Shown here one piece after another: positions 18,586 through 27,604 of a stretch of DNA of 64,000 bases (position 1 is the stretch's first letter; the number at the start of each line of letters is the position of its first letter). The position numbers were made by a program, and so were the translations under genes. The stretch is from CAVSVP01 sp963731125 (GTDB taxonomy: Bacteria > Pseudomonadota > Gammaproteobacteria > Competibacterales > Competibacteraceae): assembly GCA_963731125.1 (NCBI GenBank), contig CAVSVP010000017.1, forward strand, positions 45,895 through 109,894, read 5' to 3'. Below the pieces are notes generated by a model. That model ran no database searches. It was not told the DNA's origin and saw only the letters and a program-made list of their open reading frames with translations.

Positions 18586-19815
18586 TCAACGTGGTTTTGC
18601 CGTCTCTTCTAAAGATTCTAGATAATTCACTAAATCTTTTATTTGTTGATCGGAGAGCGTAAAGCGGTGAGCACGGATGCCGTGATTCTGTAACAACCAA
18701 GGAACTTGCTCAGGCTGCGTGCGAAAGGGCGGCGGTTCGGGTGAATGGCAGTAAACGCAATTGCCTTCAAATACAGCTTGTCCCCGTGTCGCGCTGCTTT
18801 GCGCCTCTCTATCCGCATTCCCGGCCGCAGGCGTTTCCGATAGCAGAGTCTGATAAAACCCGCCTTTATCCCAAAAGTCGGGTTCTGAGCAGCCGATACA
18901 GGGATGTCCGGACTCAATGGGGGAACTGGTGCCTTCGTTCCATTTTACGGTAGTGCAGACGTTGTGCGTCAGCGGGCCCTTGCAGCCAAGCTCATACAGG
19001 CACCAACCCTGGCGTGCTCCTGCGTCATCGAAGCTATGGGCGAATTGTTGCTCCTGAAAGAAGTGCAAGCGTGAGCACCGCTCATGCAAGGTATGTCCAT
19101 AAAACACTTGCGGACGTGCTAAGGAGTCGGTTTCCGGGAAGCGGCCAAAGGTAAGGTAATGAGCCAGCAGGCTACTGATAACGACGGGAATCGGCGGACA
19201 GCCAGGTACATTGATTAGCGGTCTGCGCGGGATGGCATTGCGGTCCATGAGCGTCATCACGCTGGCCGCACCCGTGGGATTCGGCAGCGCCTTGGGAATA
19301 CCGCCGAAAGCGGCACAAGTGCCTACGGCAATCACTGCTGCGGCGCCCTGGACGCATTCCTGCAACAGATCAAGGCTACTCCTGCCGGCAATAGTACAAG
19401 CCGCTCCATGATAATGCAGAGGTATAGAGCCGTCGACAATCAGCAAATAATTTCCGTAGAAACGCCGCAAAGCCTCCCGACGTGCCGCCTCTGCCGCCTC
19501 GCCCGCCGCCGCCTGCAGGGTGTGATGGTAGTCCAGAGAGAGAAAATAAAAAATAAGATTTTCCAGCGTAGGGGCGGGAGAGCGCGTTAAAGATTCCGTA
19601 CAACCGGTGCATTCTTGGCAAGATAACCAGATGACGGATTGCCGTTGTGCCTGCGCCAGTGCAGCCTCCAGTTTTGGCCATGCCGAAGGCGGCAAGGCCA
19701 GCAGCGAGGCGAGGGAGGCGCAGTACTTGAGAAAAGCCCGGCGAGTGATTCCCTTAGCTCGCAGAAAGCCCTGCAACTCGCCGGCAACAGGTGGAAAGGA
19801 TTGCCTGATATTCAT
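18586..19815 (-). CDS. [NiFe] hydrogenase small subunit fused to a c-type heme domain, no large subunit nearby
   Basis: A 409-residue electron-transfer subunit of a group 1 (uptake) hydrogenase. Tat leader ITRRAFLKY (residues 23-31). Iron-sulfur ligands are all present: proximal C69, C72, C167, C206; distal H244, C247, C272, C278; medial C287, C306, C309. Instead of the usual C-terminal membrane anchor, residues ~340-409 form a short domain with CVYCH (C353, C356, H357) and a final helix like cytochrome c. No Met suits the sixth heme ligand; H383 or H378 could serve. No large subunit or maturation gene occurs in the window: the gene converges with the GMC oxidoreductase and diverges from a membrane protein. 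The partner must be encoded elsewhere, or this is a relic. Confidence 0.88.
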   Translation of the reverse strand: MNIRQSFPPVAGELQGFLRAKGITRRAFLKYCASLASLLALPPSAWPKLEAALAQAQRQSVIWLSCQECTGCTESLTRSPAPTLENLIFYFLSLDYHHTLQAAAGEAAEAARREALRRFYGNYLLIVDGSIPLHYHGAACTIAGRSSLDLLQECVQGAAAVIAVGTCAAFGGIPKALPNPTGAASVMTLMDRNAIPRRPLINVPGCPPIPVVISSLLAHYLTFGRFPETDSLARPQVFYGHTLHERCSRLHFFQEQQFAHSFDDAGARQGWCLYELGCKGPLTHNVCTTVKWNEGTSSPIESGHPCIGCSEPDFWDKGGFYQTLLSETPAAGNADREAQSSATRGQAVFEGNCVYCHSPEPPPFRTQPEQVPWLLQNHGIRAHRFTLSDQQIKDLVNYLESLEETAKPR

Positions 19816-20158
19816 ACGGCTTTACCTCAACTGGTGGTAGGATGAGGGTTATCCCGAATCATGCCGACAAACTTCTGGGCCCGACTGGCAAAAAATCTCC
19901 CGCGTGGGTCTGCGGTGTTTAAGGAAGCGGTAGATACTCAGCATAATCAGATCCTGGACGACCATCCATAATAATATTATAACCCCAAACGGTACCGATT
20001 AAATACCAGGGCGGGGCCGATACCGGCCGGCCGAATGGTGGAAAGCGTGCTGACGGCAGGTGGACGTTCGAGCAAAGCGTTACTATGCTCAGCGGGTCAT
20101 CTGGATACGCTTTATACTATGTTTGTGTACCGTATTTTCTTGCTGCAAAGGAACAACG
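19816..20158. other. 343-bp divergent intergenic region
   Basis: Lies between the hydrogenase subunit (minus) and the membrane protein (plus), so it should hold both promoters. I see no convincing sigma-54 site or hairpin; the palindromic GGCCGGCC at about 20024 is the only notable motif. Confidence 0.4.
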
Positions 20159-20755
20159 ATGTCCGAACTCGATGCGAACCCTTCGACTGCCTCTGAAATT
20201 GAAGCCGTTGCTTCAAAAGGGGGTTTTTTCCGCCGCTATATCCTTGACGAGATAGTGTATCTGATCCTGATAGTGCTGGCGGTGATTGGCGTTGCTTATA
20301 CTGATGTAGTGCCGGCGAAAAGTGCCTGGTATTGGGAGACCATGGCACCCGTATTCGGTCTTTTCTGTGTCATCAGTGAGTGGTTTCGCGTCCAGGAGAA
20401 AGGCTTGGGTCGGGTGGAATTGATTCGCACCCAGTTACTGCATTGGGGGGCGTTTCTGTTCTTGATCTGGCTGGTGTTCTTACCCGTTGTCCAACATAAT
20501 TTAAACAGTGATATTACCGGTAATATCCTGTTGATTATTCTTGCCTTGAGCACTTTTCTGGCAGGGGTTTACCTGAACTGGCGGTTATGTGTGGTAGGCA
20601 TTCTGCTGGGTTTCGGTGTAATCATCACGTCTATGCTGGATCAATCCGTTTTTTTGATACTGGTCATCGCCGTCGGTATTACGATTATTTCCATTTTTTG
20701 GCGAAGGTCCCAATTCAAGCAGCACCAGCAAAGTGTTGAGCAGTCGCCGGGATAG
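20159..20755 (+). CDS. integral membrane protein, unknown function
   Basis: A 198-residue protein with a soluble N-terminus (about 30 residues) and about six hydrophobic helices (YLILIVLAVIGVAY, APVFGLFCVISEWF, WGAFLFLIWLVFLPVV, ILLIILALSTFLAGVYL, LCVVGILLGFGVIITS, VFLILVIAVGITIISIFW). It has a short polar C-terminal tail. No family is recognised. The start at 20159 has AAAGGA 7 nt upstream, whereas an in-frame ATG at 20060 lacks one. The protease gene starts 14 bp after its stop, so the two are probably one operon. A role linked to envelope quality control is a guess from that pairing. Confidence 0.65.
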   Translation: MSELDANPSTASEIEAVASKGGFFRRYILDEIVYLILIVLAVIGVAYTDVVPAKSAWYWETMAPVFGLFCVISEWFRVQEKGLGRVELIRTQLLHWGAFLFLIWLVFLPVVQHNLNSDITGNILLIILALSTFLAGVYLNWRLCVVGILLGFGVIITSMLDQSVFLILVIAVGITIISIFWRRSQFKQHQQSVEQSPG

Positions 20756-20768
20756 TCGACGAGGAGCA

Positions 20769-21569
20769 ATGATGGCGGCGCTAAGAAAATGGTTTTTGCT
20801 GTTGTTACCGCTCCTGCTGGTAACCGCCTGTGAGGAATCTCCCACGGGCCGTAAGCAATTGACCTTGCTGCCGGACAGCCAACTGGCGGCCATGGGGGCG
20901 CAGGCTTTTACCGACCTAAAACAGACGCAACCTATCGCAACCGATCCTTCGGTGAATGCCTTTGTCCGTTGTGTGGCCGAGGCTGTCATCGCAGCCTTGC
21001 CTGACCAACAGCAGTCCTGGGAAGTGGTGGTGTTTAGTGATCCCGTTCCCAATGCCTTTGCGTTGCCGGGGGGTAAGATTGGCGTCAATACCGGTATGCT
21101 AACCGTGGCCGATACGCCGGCGCAGTTAGCGGCAGTGATTGGCCACGAAATCGGCCATGTGCTAGCCGATCATGGTAATGAACGCCTGACCCAGGAGCTG
21201 GCGGTGCAGGGTGGCATGATGCTTGTAGATCTCTTGAGCTCGGACCAGACAGGCTGGAAACATGAGGCGTTGATCAATGCCCTGGGGTTAGGGGCTCAGT
21301 ACGGCATTCTGCTGCCTTACAGCCGCACCCATGAGGCCGAGGCTGACACCATCGGTCTGGAACTGATGGCTCGAGCCGGTTTCGATCCCCGCCAAAGCGT
21401 GCTGTTATGGCAGAACATGGCCAAGGCCGGCGGTGCACAGCCGGTGGAATTTCTGTCCACTCATCCCTCCCACGAGTCCCGCATCGAGAACTTGCAGGAG
21501 CAGATGGATCAGGCGCTTTCTTTATATCACGTAAGCCTAAATGAAAGTAGACAACCTGATTGCGGTTAA
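20769..21569 (+). CDS. M48-family zinc metallopeptidase, lipoprotein
   Basis: A 266-residue periplasmic protease of the LoiP/YcaL type. The lipoprotein leader LLLLPLLLVTAC places Cys after a lipobox. Zinc-binding HEIGH lies near residue 132, with the third ligand in HEAEADTIG. FALPGGKIGVNTGML is the typical strand before the active site. The C-terminal STHPSHESRIENLQ motif is conserved in this group. These enzymes act in outer-membrane protein quality control. The start is preceded by GAGGAG. It follows the membrane protein by 14 bp. Intact. Confidence 0.9.
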   Translation: MMAALRKWFLLLLPLLLVTACEESPTGRKQLTLLPDSQLAAMGAQAFTDLKQTQPIATDPSVNAFVRCVAEAVIAALPDQQQSWEVVVFSDPVPNAFALPGGKIGVNTGMLTVADTPAQLAAVIGHEIGHVLADHGNERLTQELAVQGGMMLVDLLSSDQTGWKHEALINALGLGAQYGILLPYSRTHEAEADTIGLELMARAGFDPRQSVLLWQNMAKAGGAQPVEFLSTHPSHESRIENLQEQMDQALSLYHVSLNESRQPDCG

Positions 21570-21605
21570 ATTGGGTGTGGCAACAATAGCCTGGAGGCAA
21601 TATTT

Positions 21606-21671
21606 ATGAATAACGCTGATCTGCAGAACCAGCTCTTGGCGGCAACCGTAACGAGCAAAGAATTTCCATGA
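21606..21671 (+). CDS. 21-residue leader ORF overlapping alr start
   Basis: ATG at 21606 with GGAGG 8 nt upstream opens a 21-codon frame (MNNADLQNQLLAATVTSKEF then P). Its TGA overlaps the alr start in ATGA at 21668. alr itself has only a weak ribosome site, so translational coupling through this short frame is plausible. It could equally be a remnant of a longer upstream gene. Confidence 0.4.
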   Translation: MNNADLQNQLLAATVTSKEFP

Positions 21672-22756
21672 AACCGGCCACCACTGCCTGCATCGATCTC
21701 GGGGCGTTACGGCACAACTTGGCTAGAGTCCGCGCCACCGCACCCGGTTCGCGGGTGGCGGCGGCGATCAAGGCTAATGGTTACGGTCACGGAGTGCTAC
21801 GGGTGGTCAAGGGGCTGGCGGCGGCCGATGCCTTTGCCGTGGCCCGTTGCGACGAAGCCCTCACGCTCCGGGAGGCTGGCATTAACAAGCCTATCCTGGT
21901 GTTGGAGGGTTTTTTGCAGCCGGAAGAAGTCAAACTATGTAGTCAGTATGAGCTGCAGGTCACGGTGCATCATCAATCGCAATTGCAAATGTTGGAGGAG
22001 GCGCGGCTAGAACGGCCCATCAGTCTTTGGGTAAAGATCGATACCGGAATGCATCGGCTGGGCTTTCCACCTACTGCCGTGCCAGACGTGATGAGACGGC
22101 TGACGGCATGTGCGAATGCGGCCCCCAAGCTGCGCTTTATGAGCCATTTGGGCAAAGCCGACGAGCGTGAAGACCCTTACACTCTCGTTCAGCTTGATAC
22201 CTTCAATGCCGCGACCCAACATCTACCGGGCGAGCGTTCCCTGGCTAACTCCGCAGGAGTACTGAGCTGGCCGAAAACTCACTTTGACTGGGTTCGCCCC
22301 GGTATCATGCTGTATGGCTGTTCTCCTTTCGATTACGGCGTGGGAGAAGCGGAAGGACTGCGCCCCGTCATGACATTGCAGAGCCGGCTAATCGCCATGC
22401 AGACCTATGCGGCCGGTGAACCCGTGGGGTATGGCGGTACTTGGCGTTGTCCCAGGGATAGCCGCATCGGCGTTGCCGCCATCGGTTATGGAGACGGCTA
22501 TCCACGTCATGCACCCTCAGGCACCCCGGTACTGGTAAGCGGCCGGCGCGCTGCGCTGGCCGGACGGGTTTCCATGGATATGATTACCATTGATCTTACC
22601 GATCATCCAGAAGCTTCGGTGGGCGACCCCGTGATTCTATGGGGACGCGGTCTACCGGCAGAGGAAATCGCCCGCCAGGCCGGTACCATACCCTACGAAT
22701 TGTTCTGTCAGGTCACTCAGCGCGTCGTCTTCGTCGAGATAGAATACGATTCCTGA
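21668..22756 (+). CDS. alr: alanine racemase
   Basis: A 362-residue PLP enzyme that interconverts L- and D-alanine for peptidoglycan. PLP-binding Lys35 in AAAIKANGYGHG. FMSHLGKAD and SLANSAGVL fit the barrel. The C-terminal domain carries the second catalytic Tyr in AAIGYGDGYPRHA, plus GRVSMDMITIDLT. The length is typical. The stop is followed by the remnant of an IS4-type element. In many gammaproteobacteria alr follows dnaB; here the upstream neighbour is the M48 protease, with a 21-codon leader between. Confidence 0.94.
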   Translation: MKPATTACIDLGALRHNLARVRATAPGSRVAAAIKANGYGHGVLRVVKGLAAADAFAVARCDEALTLREAGINKPILVLEGFLQPEEVKLCSQYELQVTVHHQSQLQMLEEARLERPISLWVKIDTGMHRLGFPPTAVPDVMRRLTACANAAPKLRFMSHLGKADEREDPYTLVQLDTFNAATQHLPGERSLANSAGVLSWPKTHFDWVRPGIMLYGCSPFDYGVGEAEGLRPVMTLQSRLIAMQTYAAGEPVGYGGTWRCPRDSRIGVAAIGYGDGYPRHAPSGTPVLVSGRRAALAGRVSMDMITIDLTDHPEASVGDPVILWGRGLPAEEIARQAGTIPYELFCQVTQRVVFVEIEYDS

Positions 22757-22912
22757 GGCGTTATTTCCGGCATGGTTCAACAACCCCCGATTTAGGGTAA
22801 CACAGGCATAGCGATGCCTTGGCCTGTGAAGCCGAAACGGGTGGAGATGGCTGCGAACCGGGCTAAGGTGCTAGCCGGTGCAGTGTGTCCGCTGGAAGCG
22901 GGTAAACAACAT

Positions 22913-23477
22913 CATACAGCGCGCGGCGCACGGCTGCCTCGGGACCGGCCAGGGCGGCCCGCGCACCGGCCGGCATTGGCCGGGGTATCGGCCACGTCCA
23001 GCGCGAAGCCATCCAGGGCAATCAGACGCATCCCGCGGTAAAATGCCCCGGGCGTGTCCGGCTGGCCTAGCAACTGGATGAGCTGTTCGCCCAGCACCCG
23101 CAGCGGCGCGAGCCCCAACCTTTTGCGCACCTCGCACAACGTCGAGCGTCCCGGCACCGTGGCCAGACAAAACGGTTGTAACCAGCGGAAAATCTGCCGA
23201 TAGCAATCACGACAGTACAACCCCAGCGCGATGAGAAACCACACCATGAACCATCCCGGCAGGCGCTTGCTGTCACTCGGTCGTGGCCGGTTTGTGCCAG
23301 CACCTCTTCCACTTGGACTCGAGGAATGATACGTTGCAAAGCGCGGAGTCGCTCGCCCGTAGGCCACGACGCCAGTGCGTCTGTCTCTTGGTGAAGGTCG
23401 ATCACCGTAGCTTCCTAATCGGGTTGGAATTTTGGCAAATCTATCCTGACTGGAGGCTTTTCCTTTGGCAAGCCCAT
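22913..23477 (-). pseudogene. IS4-family transposase N-terminal remnant
   Basis: A decayed relative of the intact transposase at 61723-63159. The shared order is MGL-P, IDL-QETDA, R-RALQ-IIPR-Q-EE-LAQTG, FMVWFLIALGLYCRDCYRQI, VPGRSTLCEVRKRLG and PGAFYRGMR, in at least two frames and with a stop after the 20th codon. Only the first ~190 codons remain. The end sequence CCCATTGAACGG is still recognisable at the right, with a 3-bp insertion. Confidence 0.8.
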
Positions 23478-23514
23478 TGAACGGAACGGTATTGGGCTTA
23501 AGCGATGACTCGCT

Positions 23515-23691
23515 TCAGATGAATTTCTTGATGTTTTCCTTCACCTCACCGTAGCCCGCCTGGACTTTGCCGCCGGTATTTTGAATCTTTCCTTTTCGTT
23601 CCATTTTCTTATTGCCGACGGCCTTGCCGACGATTTCTTTCACTTTGCCCTTCGCTTGTTCGACGCGGCCTTTGACTTGATCTTTGTTCAT
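23515..23691 (-). CDS. CsbD-family stress protein
   Basis: A 58-residue soluble, Lys/Gly-rich protein: MNKDQVKGRVEQAKGKVKEI, VGKAVGNKKMERKGKIQ and AGYGEVKENIKKFI. This is the CsbD repeat pattern; CsbD proteins are general stress proteins of unknown mechanism. It is intact and monocistronic. The start is unambiguous. It lies in an island of small envelope or stress genes that otherwise shows decay. Confidence 0.88.
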   Translation of the reverse strand: MNKDQVKGRVEQAKGKVKEIVGKAVGNKKMERKGKIQNTGGKVQAGYGEVKENIKKFI

Positions 23692-23944
23692 GATGCTGTG
23701 TCCTGGTAATGACTGTTGGCGATGAACCGGAGCGTCTTACTCGATATCCAATGCGCTCGTACATAGAATGAACATATAATCGGATGGGGTCTGTGCGGTA
23801 GCACACGTCGAATATCGCTCTATCTCACCATCCGGGCGAGTGAAACCCGTGGATTGCCCGCGCCGCACATGCCCGCCAGGCGGTTCCTTTTCCCCTGGTG
23901 CTTGTTGTATTCAAGTGCGTCGAGCACCCTCGTGAGAGTCCAGG

Positions 23945-24666
23945 TTGCCCCTGGAAGAAGGTGGTGACGTATTCCACGAAGACATCCATGAAATACAGCC
24001 TTTTTTCTGTGTCTCGGGGTTGAACACCGAAAGTACTTCAGAGGCCTGGCCGTGCAGCTGCCTGCCGGACAGCAGCGTAAAGAATAGAAACAGGGGTACG
24101 AAACCGAGTCCGACCAGCAGCCCGAGGTAGGACATGATGGTCTTGCCGGTGATGTCGAGGGCGGGCAGAAGCCCGTCGAGATTCCCGCTTTCCAGGCGTG
24201 CCGAGACCATCGAGGTCGGCCCGGGAAAGTAGCGGGCCAGGCTGTCCCGCCAGTTCGAGATGATGCCGGGCGCAGCGTCGATGATTTCGATAGCCTGACT
24301 CATCATCGTGGGAACGAGCAAGAAAACGAACCCGACAAGCCCCGCGGCGAAACCCACGAACAGGACCCCGATGGCAACTACGCGGGGTAACCGAAGCCGG
24401 GTCTGGAGAAAGTCCACCACCGGATATAGCACCAGTGCGAGTATGCTGGCCATGGACAGCGGCAGGAGCAAATTGTAGAACACGGCCAGGAGCTTGGCCA
24501 GAATCCAGACAATGAGACCAGCTAGCCCGATCAGGACGACGCTGGACATCAGCACGGCGGTGTAGCGAAACAGACGATGCTCAACCGGGCCGAACAGTCG
24601 CTGTTCGTTGTCTGCGTTCATGATAGATCGGCCTGTGATCTGGTCGTCTAGTGTCTCTTCAAGCAC
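23945..24666 (-). pseudogene. AI-2E/PerM-family transporter, frameshifted and truncated
   Basis: The first ~220 residues are normal for the AI-2E exporter family: N-terminal helices, LLLPLSMASILALVLYPVVD, LVGFVFLLVPTMM and GLGFVPLFLFFTLLSGRQL. The frame then shifts in an A6 run near 24003. The correct continuation (RLYFMDVFVEYVTTFFQGQ) is readable one frame over and then stops matching at about 23945. The last ~100 residues are absent. Start GTG at 24666 (GGAGA upstream) or ATG at 24621. It is non-functional as an exporter unless read otherwise. Confidence 0.82.
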
Positions 24667-24835
24667 TACTTCATCTCCGGATGCGGGTCGTTTTGTCAGC
24701 CTCGGATATTGGCGAAACTGAGCAAGCGGTGCATCGAAAGTTGACCGGCAATCCCGATTCTCTAGAACCGCGGCAGCTGGCTGTTCTTGGGCACAAACAG
24801 CAAGAGAAGCCCGCCTTCTTGGCCACTATCGCCAC

Positions 24836-26687
24836 GTATCTTCTCAAAATCTCATGGTAATAAAGCTTCAGCAACGGTTCGATGGGTTGGCGCTACGCGC
24901 TACCCGAGTTTAGCGCTCATGGAACAAAGTAGCGCGTGGAAGACTTGATAAAACGCTTGGCTGCCCCATGTAGTAGGTTATGAACCGTACCGAAATTGCC
25001 ACTGTTTTCGAAACGCTGCCGCTAGACATTGAGCGGATAGAAACGGCTGATGTCAAGGCCAGTGTGGTGGTGTTGCTGAATCTGGTGGAAACGCTGGCCG
25101 CGGAGAACGAAAAGTTAAAGGAAGAGCAACAAAAGCTGAAGGATGAAATCAACCGTTTGAAAGGCGAGCAAGGGAAGCCGGAGATTAAGGGGAAACCCCA
25201 AAAGCGTGATGACCTATCTTCGGAACAGGAGCGTAAGGAGGCCTCAGGAGCACAGGGCAAGGGAGGCCGGGGAGAACACCAGCGGGAATCGAAACGCGAG
25301 CAGATCAACATTGACCGAGTGCAGGTGTGTCCGGTCAATCGTGATGGACTCCCGGAAGATGCCATCTTCAAGGGGTATGAAAGCGTCCTTGTTCAGGACC
25401 TGAAAATCACCTCGGACAATGTGGAATACCGCCGTGCGGTATATTATTCGCCGTCGCAACAGCAGACTTATCGAGGGCCCTTACCGCCAGGGGTGAAGGG
25501 GGAATTCGGTGCCGGCATTCGTGCGCTGATTCCGACGATGGAGCACGTATGTAACCTGTCTGAACCGAAGATTTTAGCGTTTCTGCGCAATTTCAACGTC
25601 CGCATCTCGGCGGGTTATATCTCGGGTTTGTTGACCGATCCGCCAGCGGTCTTTCATCGCGAAAAGGACGAGCTCTATCGGGCTGCCCTGGAATGCGGGG
25701 ACTATCAGCAGATCGATGACACCAGGGCGCGGGTCAACGGTGAAAACCACTCTACCCAGGTGGTCTGTAATCCGTTATCCACGGCCTATTTCACGACCGA
25801 ACACAAAGATCGGTTAAGCGTATTGGACGTACTGAGAAATTTTGCTCCCCGTCGATTTGTGTTCAATAGCGAAACGCTGGAGTTGCTCGAGCAATTCGGT
25901 GTGTCTCAGAAGCTCATCGCCCGCGTGGAGAGCCTGGCGAAAGACCAACCATTCACCGAAGCGCAGATCACCCAGCGGTTGGATGAGTTACCGCCCGGCC
26001 CTCGCCAGCGCCGCCGCCTTCTCGAAGCCGCCGCGATCGCCGCGTATCACCAGGAGACTGCGTTGCCGGTGGTCAAGCTGTTGCTGTGCGATGATGCCGC
26101 GCAATTTAAGCGGCTCACCGAGCAGTTGGCGCTGTGCTGGGTACATGACGGTCGGCACGATAAAAAGCTCAATCCTATCGTCCCCGCACATCGGCAACGA
26201 TGGGAGCGCTTTCGCCAAGACTATTGGGCTTTCTACGGCCAACTGCTCGAGTTTAAACAAACCCCGACATCGGCCGAGGCGGCCAGGCTGTCCGAGGCGT
26301 TCGACCGGTTGTTCTCAACCCGAACCGACTATGCCGAGCTCGACGACCGAATCGCCAAAACCCTCGCCAAAAAAGAGGCTCTCTTGGCGGTGCTGCGTCA
26401 TCCCGAGTTGCCGTTGCATAACAATGATGCTGAGTTGGGTGCCCGTGCACAAGCCCGGGTCAGGGATGTCAGCCTGCACACCAAATCCAAAGCCGGTACC
26501 CAGGCCAAAGACACCTTCATGACCCTGGTGCAAACGGCGAAGAAACTCGGCGTCAGTGCTTATGACTATATTTATGATCGGGTAAGTGGGAAATTTGAGC
26601 TGCCTTCACTGGCGCAGTTGATCAGGCAAAAGAGCAAAGCTGAACTGCATACGTGTCCTGATTCGCCATGAAATTTTGAGAGGATAC
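24836..26687 (+). mobile_element. IS66-family element, 1852 bp, single ORF
   Basis: The inverted ends are GTATCTTCTCAAAATCTCAT at the left and ATGAAATTTTGAGAGGATAC at the right. An 8-bp target duplication ATCGCCAC lies at 24828-24835 and 26688-26695, the usual size for IS66. It has only the tnpC-type gene; the tnpA and tnpB accessory genes of full IS66 elements are absent. Inserted in the small membrane protein pseudogene. Confidence 0.9.
24980..26671 (+). CDS. IS66-family transposase (TnpC-like)
   Basis: A 563-residue transposase. N-terminal coiled coil (LVETLAAENEKLKEEQQKL, residues 35-70), a Lys/Gly/Glu-rich linker, a middle region with QQIDDTRARVNGENHSTQVV (first catalytic Asp), LLCDDAAQFKRL (second Asp) and WVHDGRH-KKL. 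The C-terminus is LPLHNNDAELGARAQARVRD (conserved NN-E motif of IS66). The canonical CxxC zinc finger of TnpC is not seen after the coiled coil, so it belongs to a divergent subgroup. Intact. Confidence 0.82.
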   Translation: MNRTEIATVFETLPLDIERIETADVKASVVVLLNLVETLAAENEKLKEEQQKLKDEINRLKGEQGKPEIKGKPQKRDDLSSEQERKEASGAQGKGGRGEHQRESKREQINIDRVQVCPVNRDGLPEDAIFKGYESVLVQDLKITSDNVEYRRAVYYSPSQQQTYRGPLPPGVKGEFGAGIRALIPTMEHVCNLSEPKILAFLRNFNVRISAGYISGLLTDPPAVFHREKDELYRAALECGDYQQIDDTRARVNGENHSTQVVCNPLSTAYFTTEHKDRLSVLDVLRNFAPRRFVFNSETLELLEQFGVSQKLIARVESLAKDQPFTEAQITQRLDELPPGPRQRRRLLEAAAIAAYHQETALPVVKLLLCDDAAQFKRLTEQLALCWVHDGRHDKKLNPIVPAHRQRWERFRQDYWAFYGQLLEFKQTPTSAEAARLSEAFDRLFSTRTDYAELDDRIAKTLAKKEALLAVLRHPELPLHNNDAELGARAQARVRDVSLHTKSKAGTQAKDTFMTLVQTAKKLGVSAYDYIYDRVSGKFELPSLAQLIRQKSKAELHTCPDSP

Positions 26688-26897
26688 ATCGCCACCACGC
26701 CCGCTCAGACTGAGATATTGACCGTCTACCGGTCTGTCAGTTCGATCGAACCGATCCTGGCTTCCTGAGTCTCCTTGGCATGGCTGAAACCGCCATGCGC
26801 CGAGCCCAAGAGGCGGCTATGATCAGTGCGATGACTGCAATCTTGATTGCGTTCGTCTTGTTTCCTCCCATCTATAAAACCTGACTTTTAATCAGCT

Positions 26898-27086
26898 CTA
26901 TCCAACACGCATCCCTGAAATGGAACCCAAGACCCCGAAGACAGACAACAGCCAAAGAATCACGACAATGACCACGACCACATTCAAGATTTTCTTGATG
27001 GTGGCGTCCATCGGTATGTAGTTATTAATCAGCCATAGAACAACTCCTACGACCACTAGAGCAATTATTAATTGAATCAAAGGCAT
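26898..27086 (-). CDS. Thivi_2564-type small membrane protein
   Basis: A 62-residue protein with two hydrophobic helices around a conserved middle: LIIALVVVGVVLWLINNYIP, MDATIKKILNVVV, VVILWLLSVFGVLG. It matches the Thivi_2564 family of gammaproteobacterial small inner-membrane proteins of unknown function. The start has GGAGAAGC upstream. It is intact amid decayed neighbours. Such genes often sit with other short stress or envelope proteins, as here. Confidence 0.8.
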   Translation of the reverse strand: MPLIQLIIALVVVGVVLWLINNYIPMDATIKKILNVVVVIVVILWLLSVFGVLGSISGMRVG

Positions 27087-27245
27087 GATGCTTCTCCTGG
27101 CATAATGAAATTGGAATAAACTTACACTATTCCCTGGCAGGCTTCCGTTCGCTAGCGTACCTAAAATGGTAGTTTTAACAGACTAATGTTGTTGGCCATG
27201 ATATTAAGGCCATACGATCCCGGCAGACGATTTTGGAGGTTGCTC

Positions 27246-27550
27246 ATGTCCATCACGTCCAGCCCCCAGAACCTCCGATCCATCTGCTCGTTGTTCTGCC
27301 CGAATCCGAACGTGAGCGCCTGTTTCCTCACCTGGAGCGGGTTCCGCTGCCGCTTGATGAGGCTCGAGTTTTTGGGGGTCGGTTGAATCATATCTACTTC
27401 CCCACCACCGCCATCGTGTCCCTGCTGTACGTCATGGAGAATGGCGCGTCCGCCGAAATCGCCGTGGTCGGCAACGAGGGCATCCACGGCGAGCAGAAAC
27501 TGGTCTCAATGTTCGGTAGCGCACAGACGGTTGTTCTCGCGTTTGAATAG
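27246..27550 (+). pseudogene. Crp/Fnr-type regulator, N-terminal remnant
   Basis: Starts MSITSSPQNL, shifts frame, then reads LPESERERLFPHLERVPLPL, FGGRLNHIYFPTTAIVSLLY and MENGASAEIAVVGNEGI. This is the first half of a cyclic-nucleotide-binding-fold regulator of the Crp/Fnr superfamily. After GNEGI the sequence no longer fits and a stop follows at 27548. The rest of the sensor fold and the DNA-binding domain are missing. Confidence 0.78.
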
Positions 27551-27604
27551 CCTTATCAGTGAAGACATGGCAATAACTACCGAGTTAGGAGACATGAAAG
27601 GACA

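Larger units (their letters stand above)
24762..26871 (-). pseudogene. small membrane protein gene, decayed and split by IS66
   Basis: On the minus strand, from 26871: TNAIKIAVIALIIAASWA, then one frame over GGFSHAKETQEARIGSIELT, stop, TVNIS, stop, AGVVAIVA. After the IS66 element the frame continues as GLLLLFVPKNSQLPRF and a stop at 24762. This matches in order a family of ~70-residue two-helix proteins I recall from gammaproteobacteria (TNAIKIA..., GGF-ETHEA, Q-TVN-PVWAGV-AIV, hydrophobic end). Two stops, two frameshifts and an IS make it a pseudogene. Confidence 0.6.

Noticed and set aside
24651..24835. Plus-strand open frame that stays open across the IS66 site (…LAVLGHKQQEKPAFLATIAT then TPAQTEIL)
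   Set aside because: The minus strand of the same DNA matches a known small membrane protein family through the same junction; the plus frame is probably its shadow.
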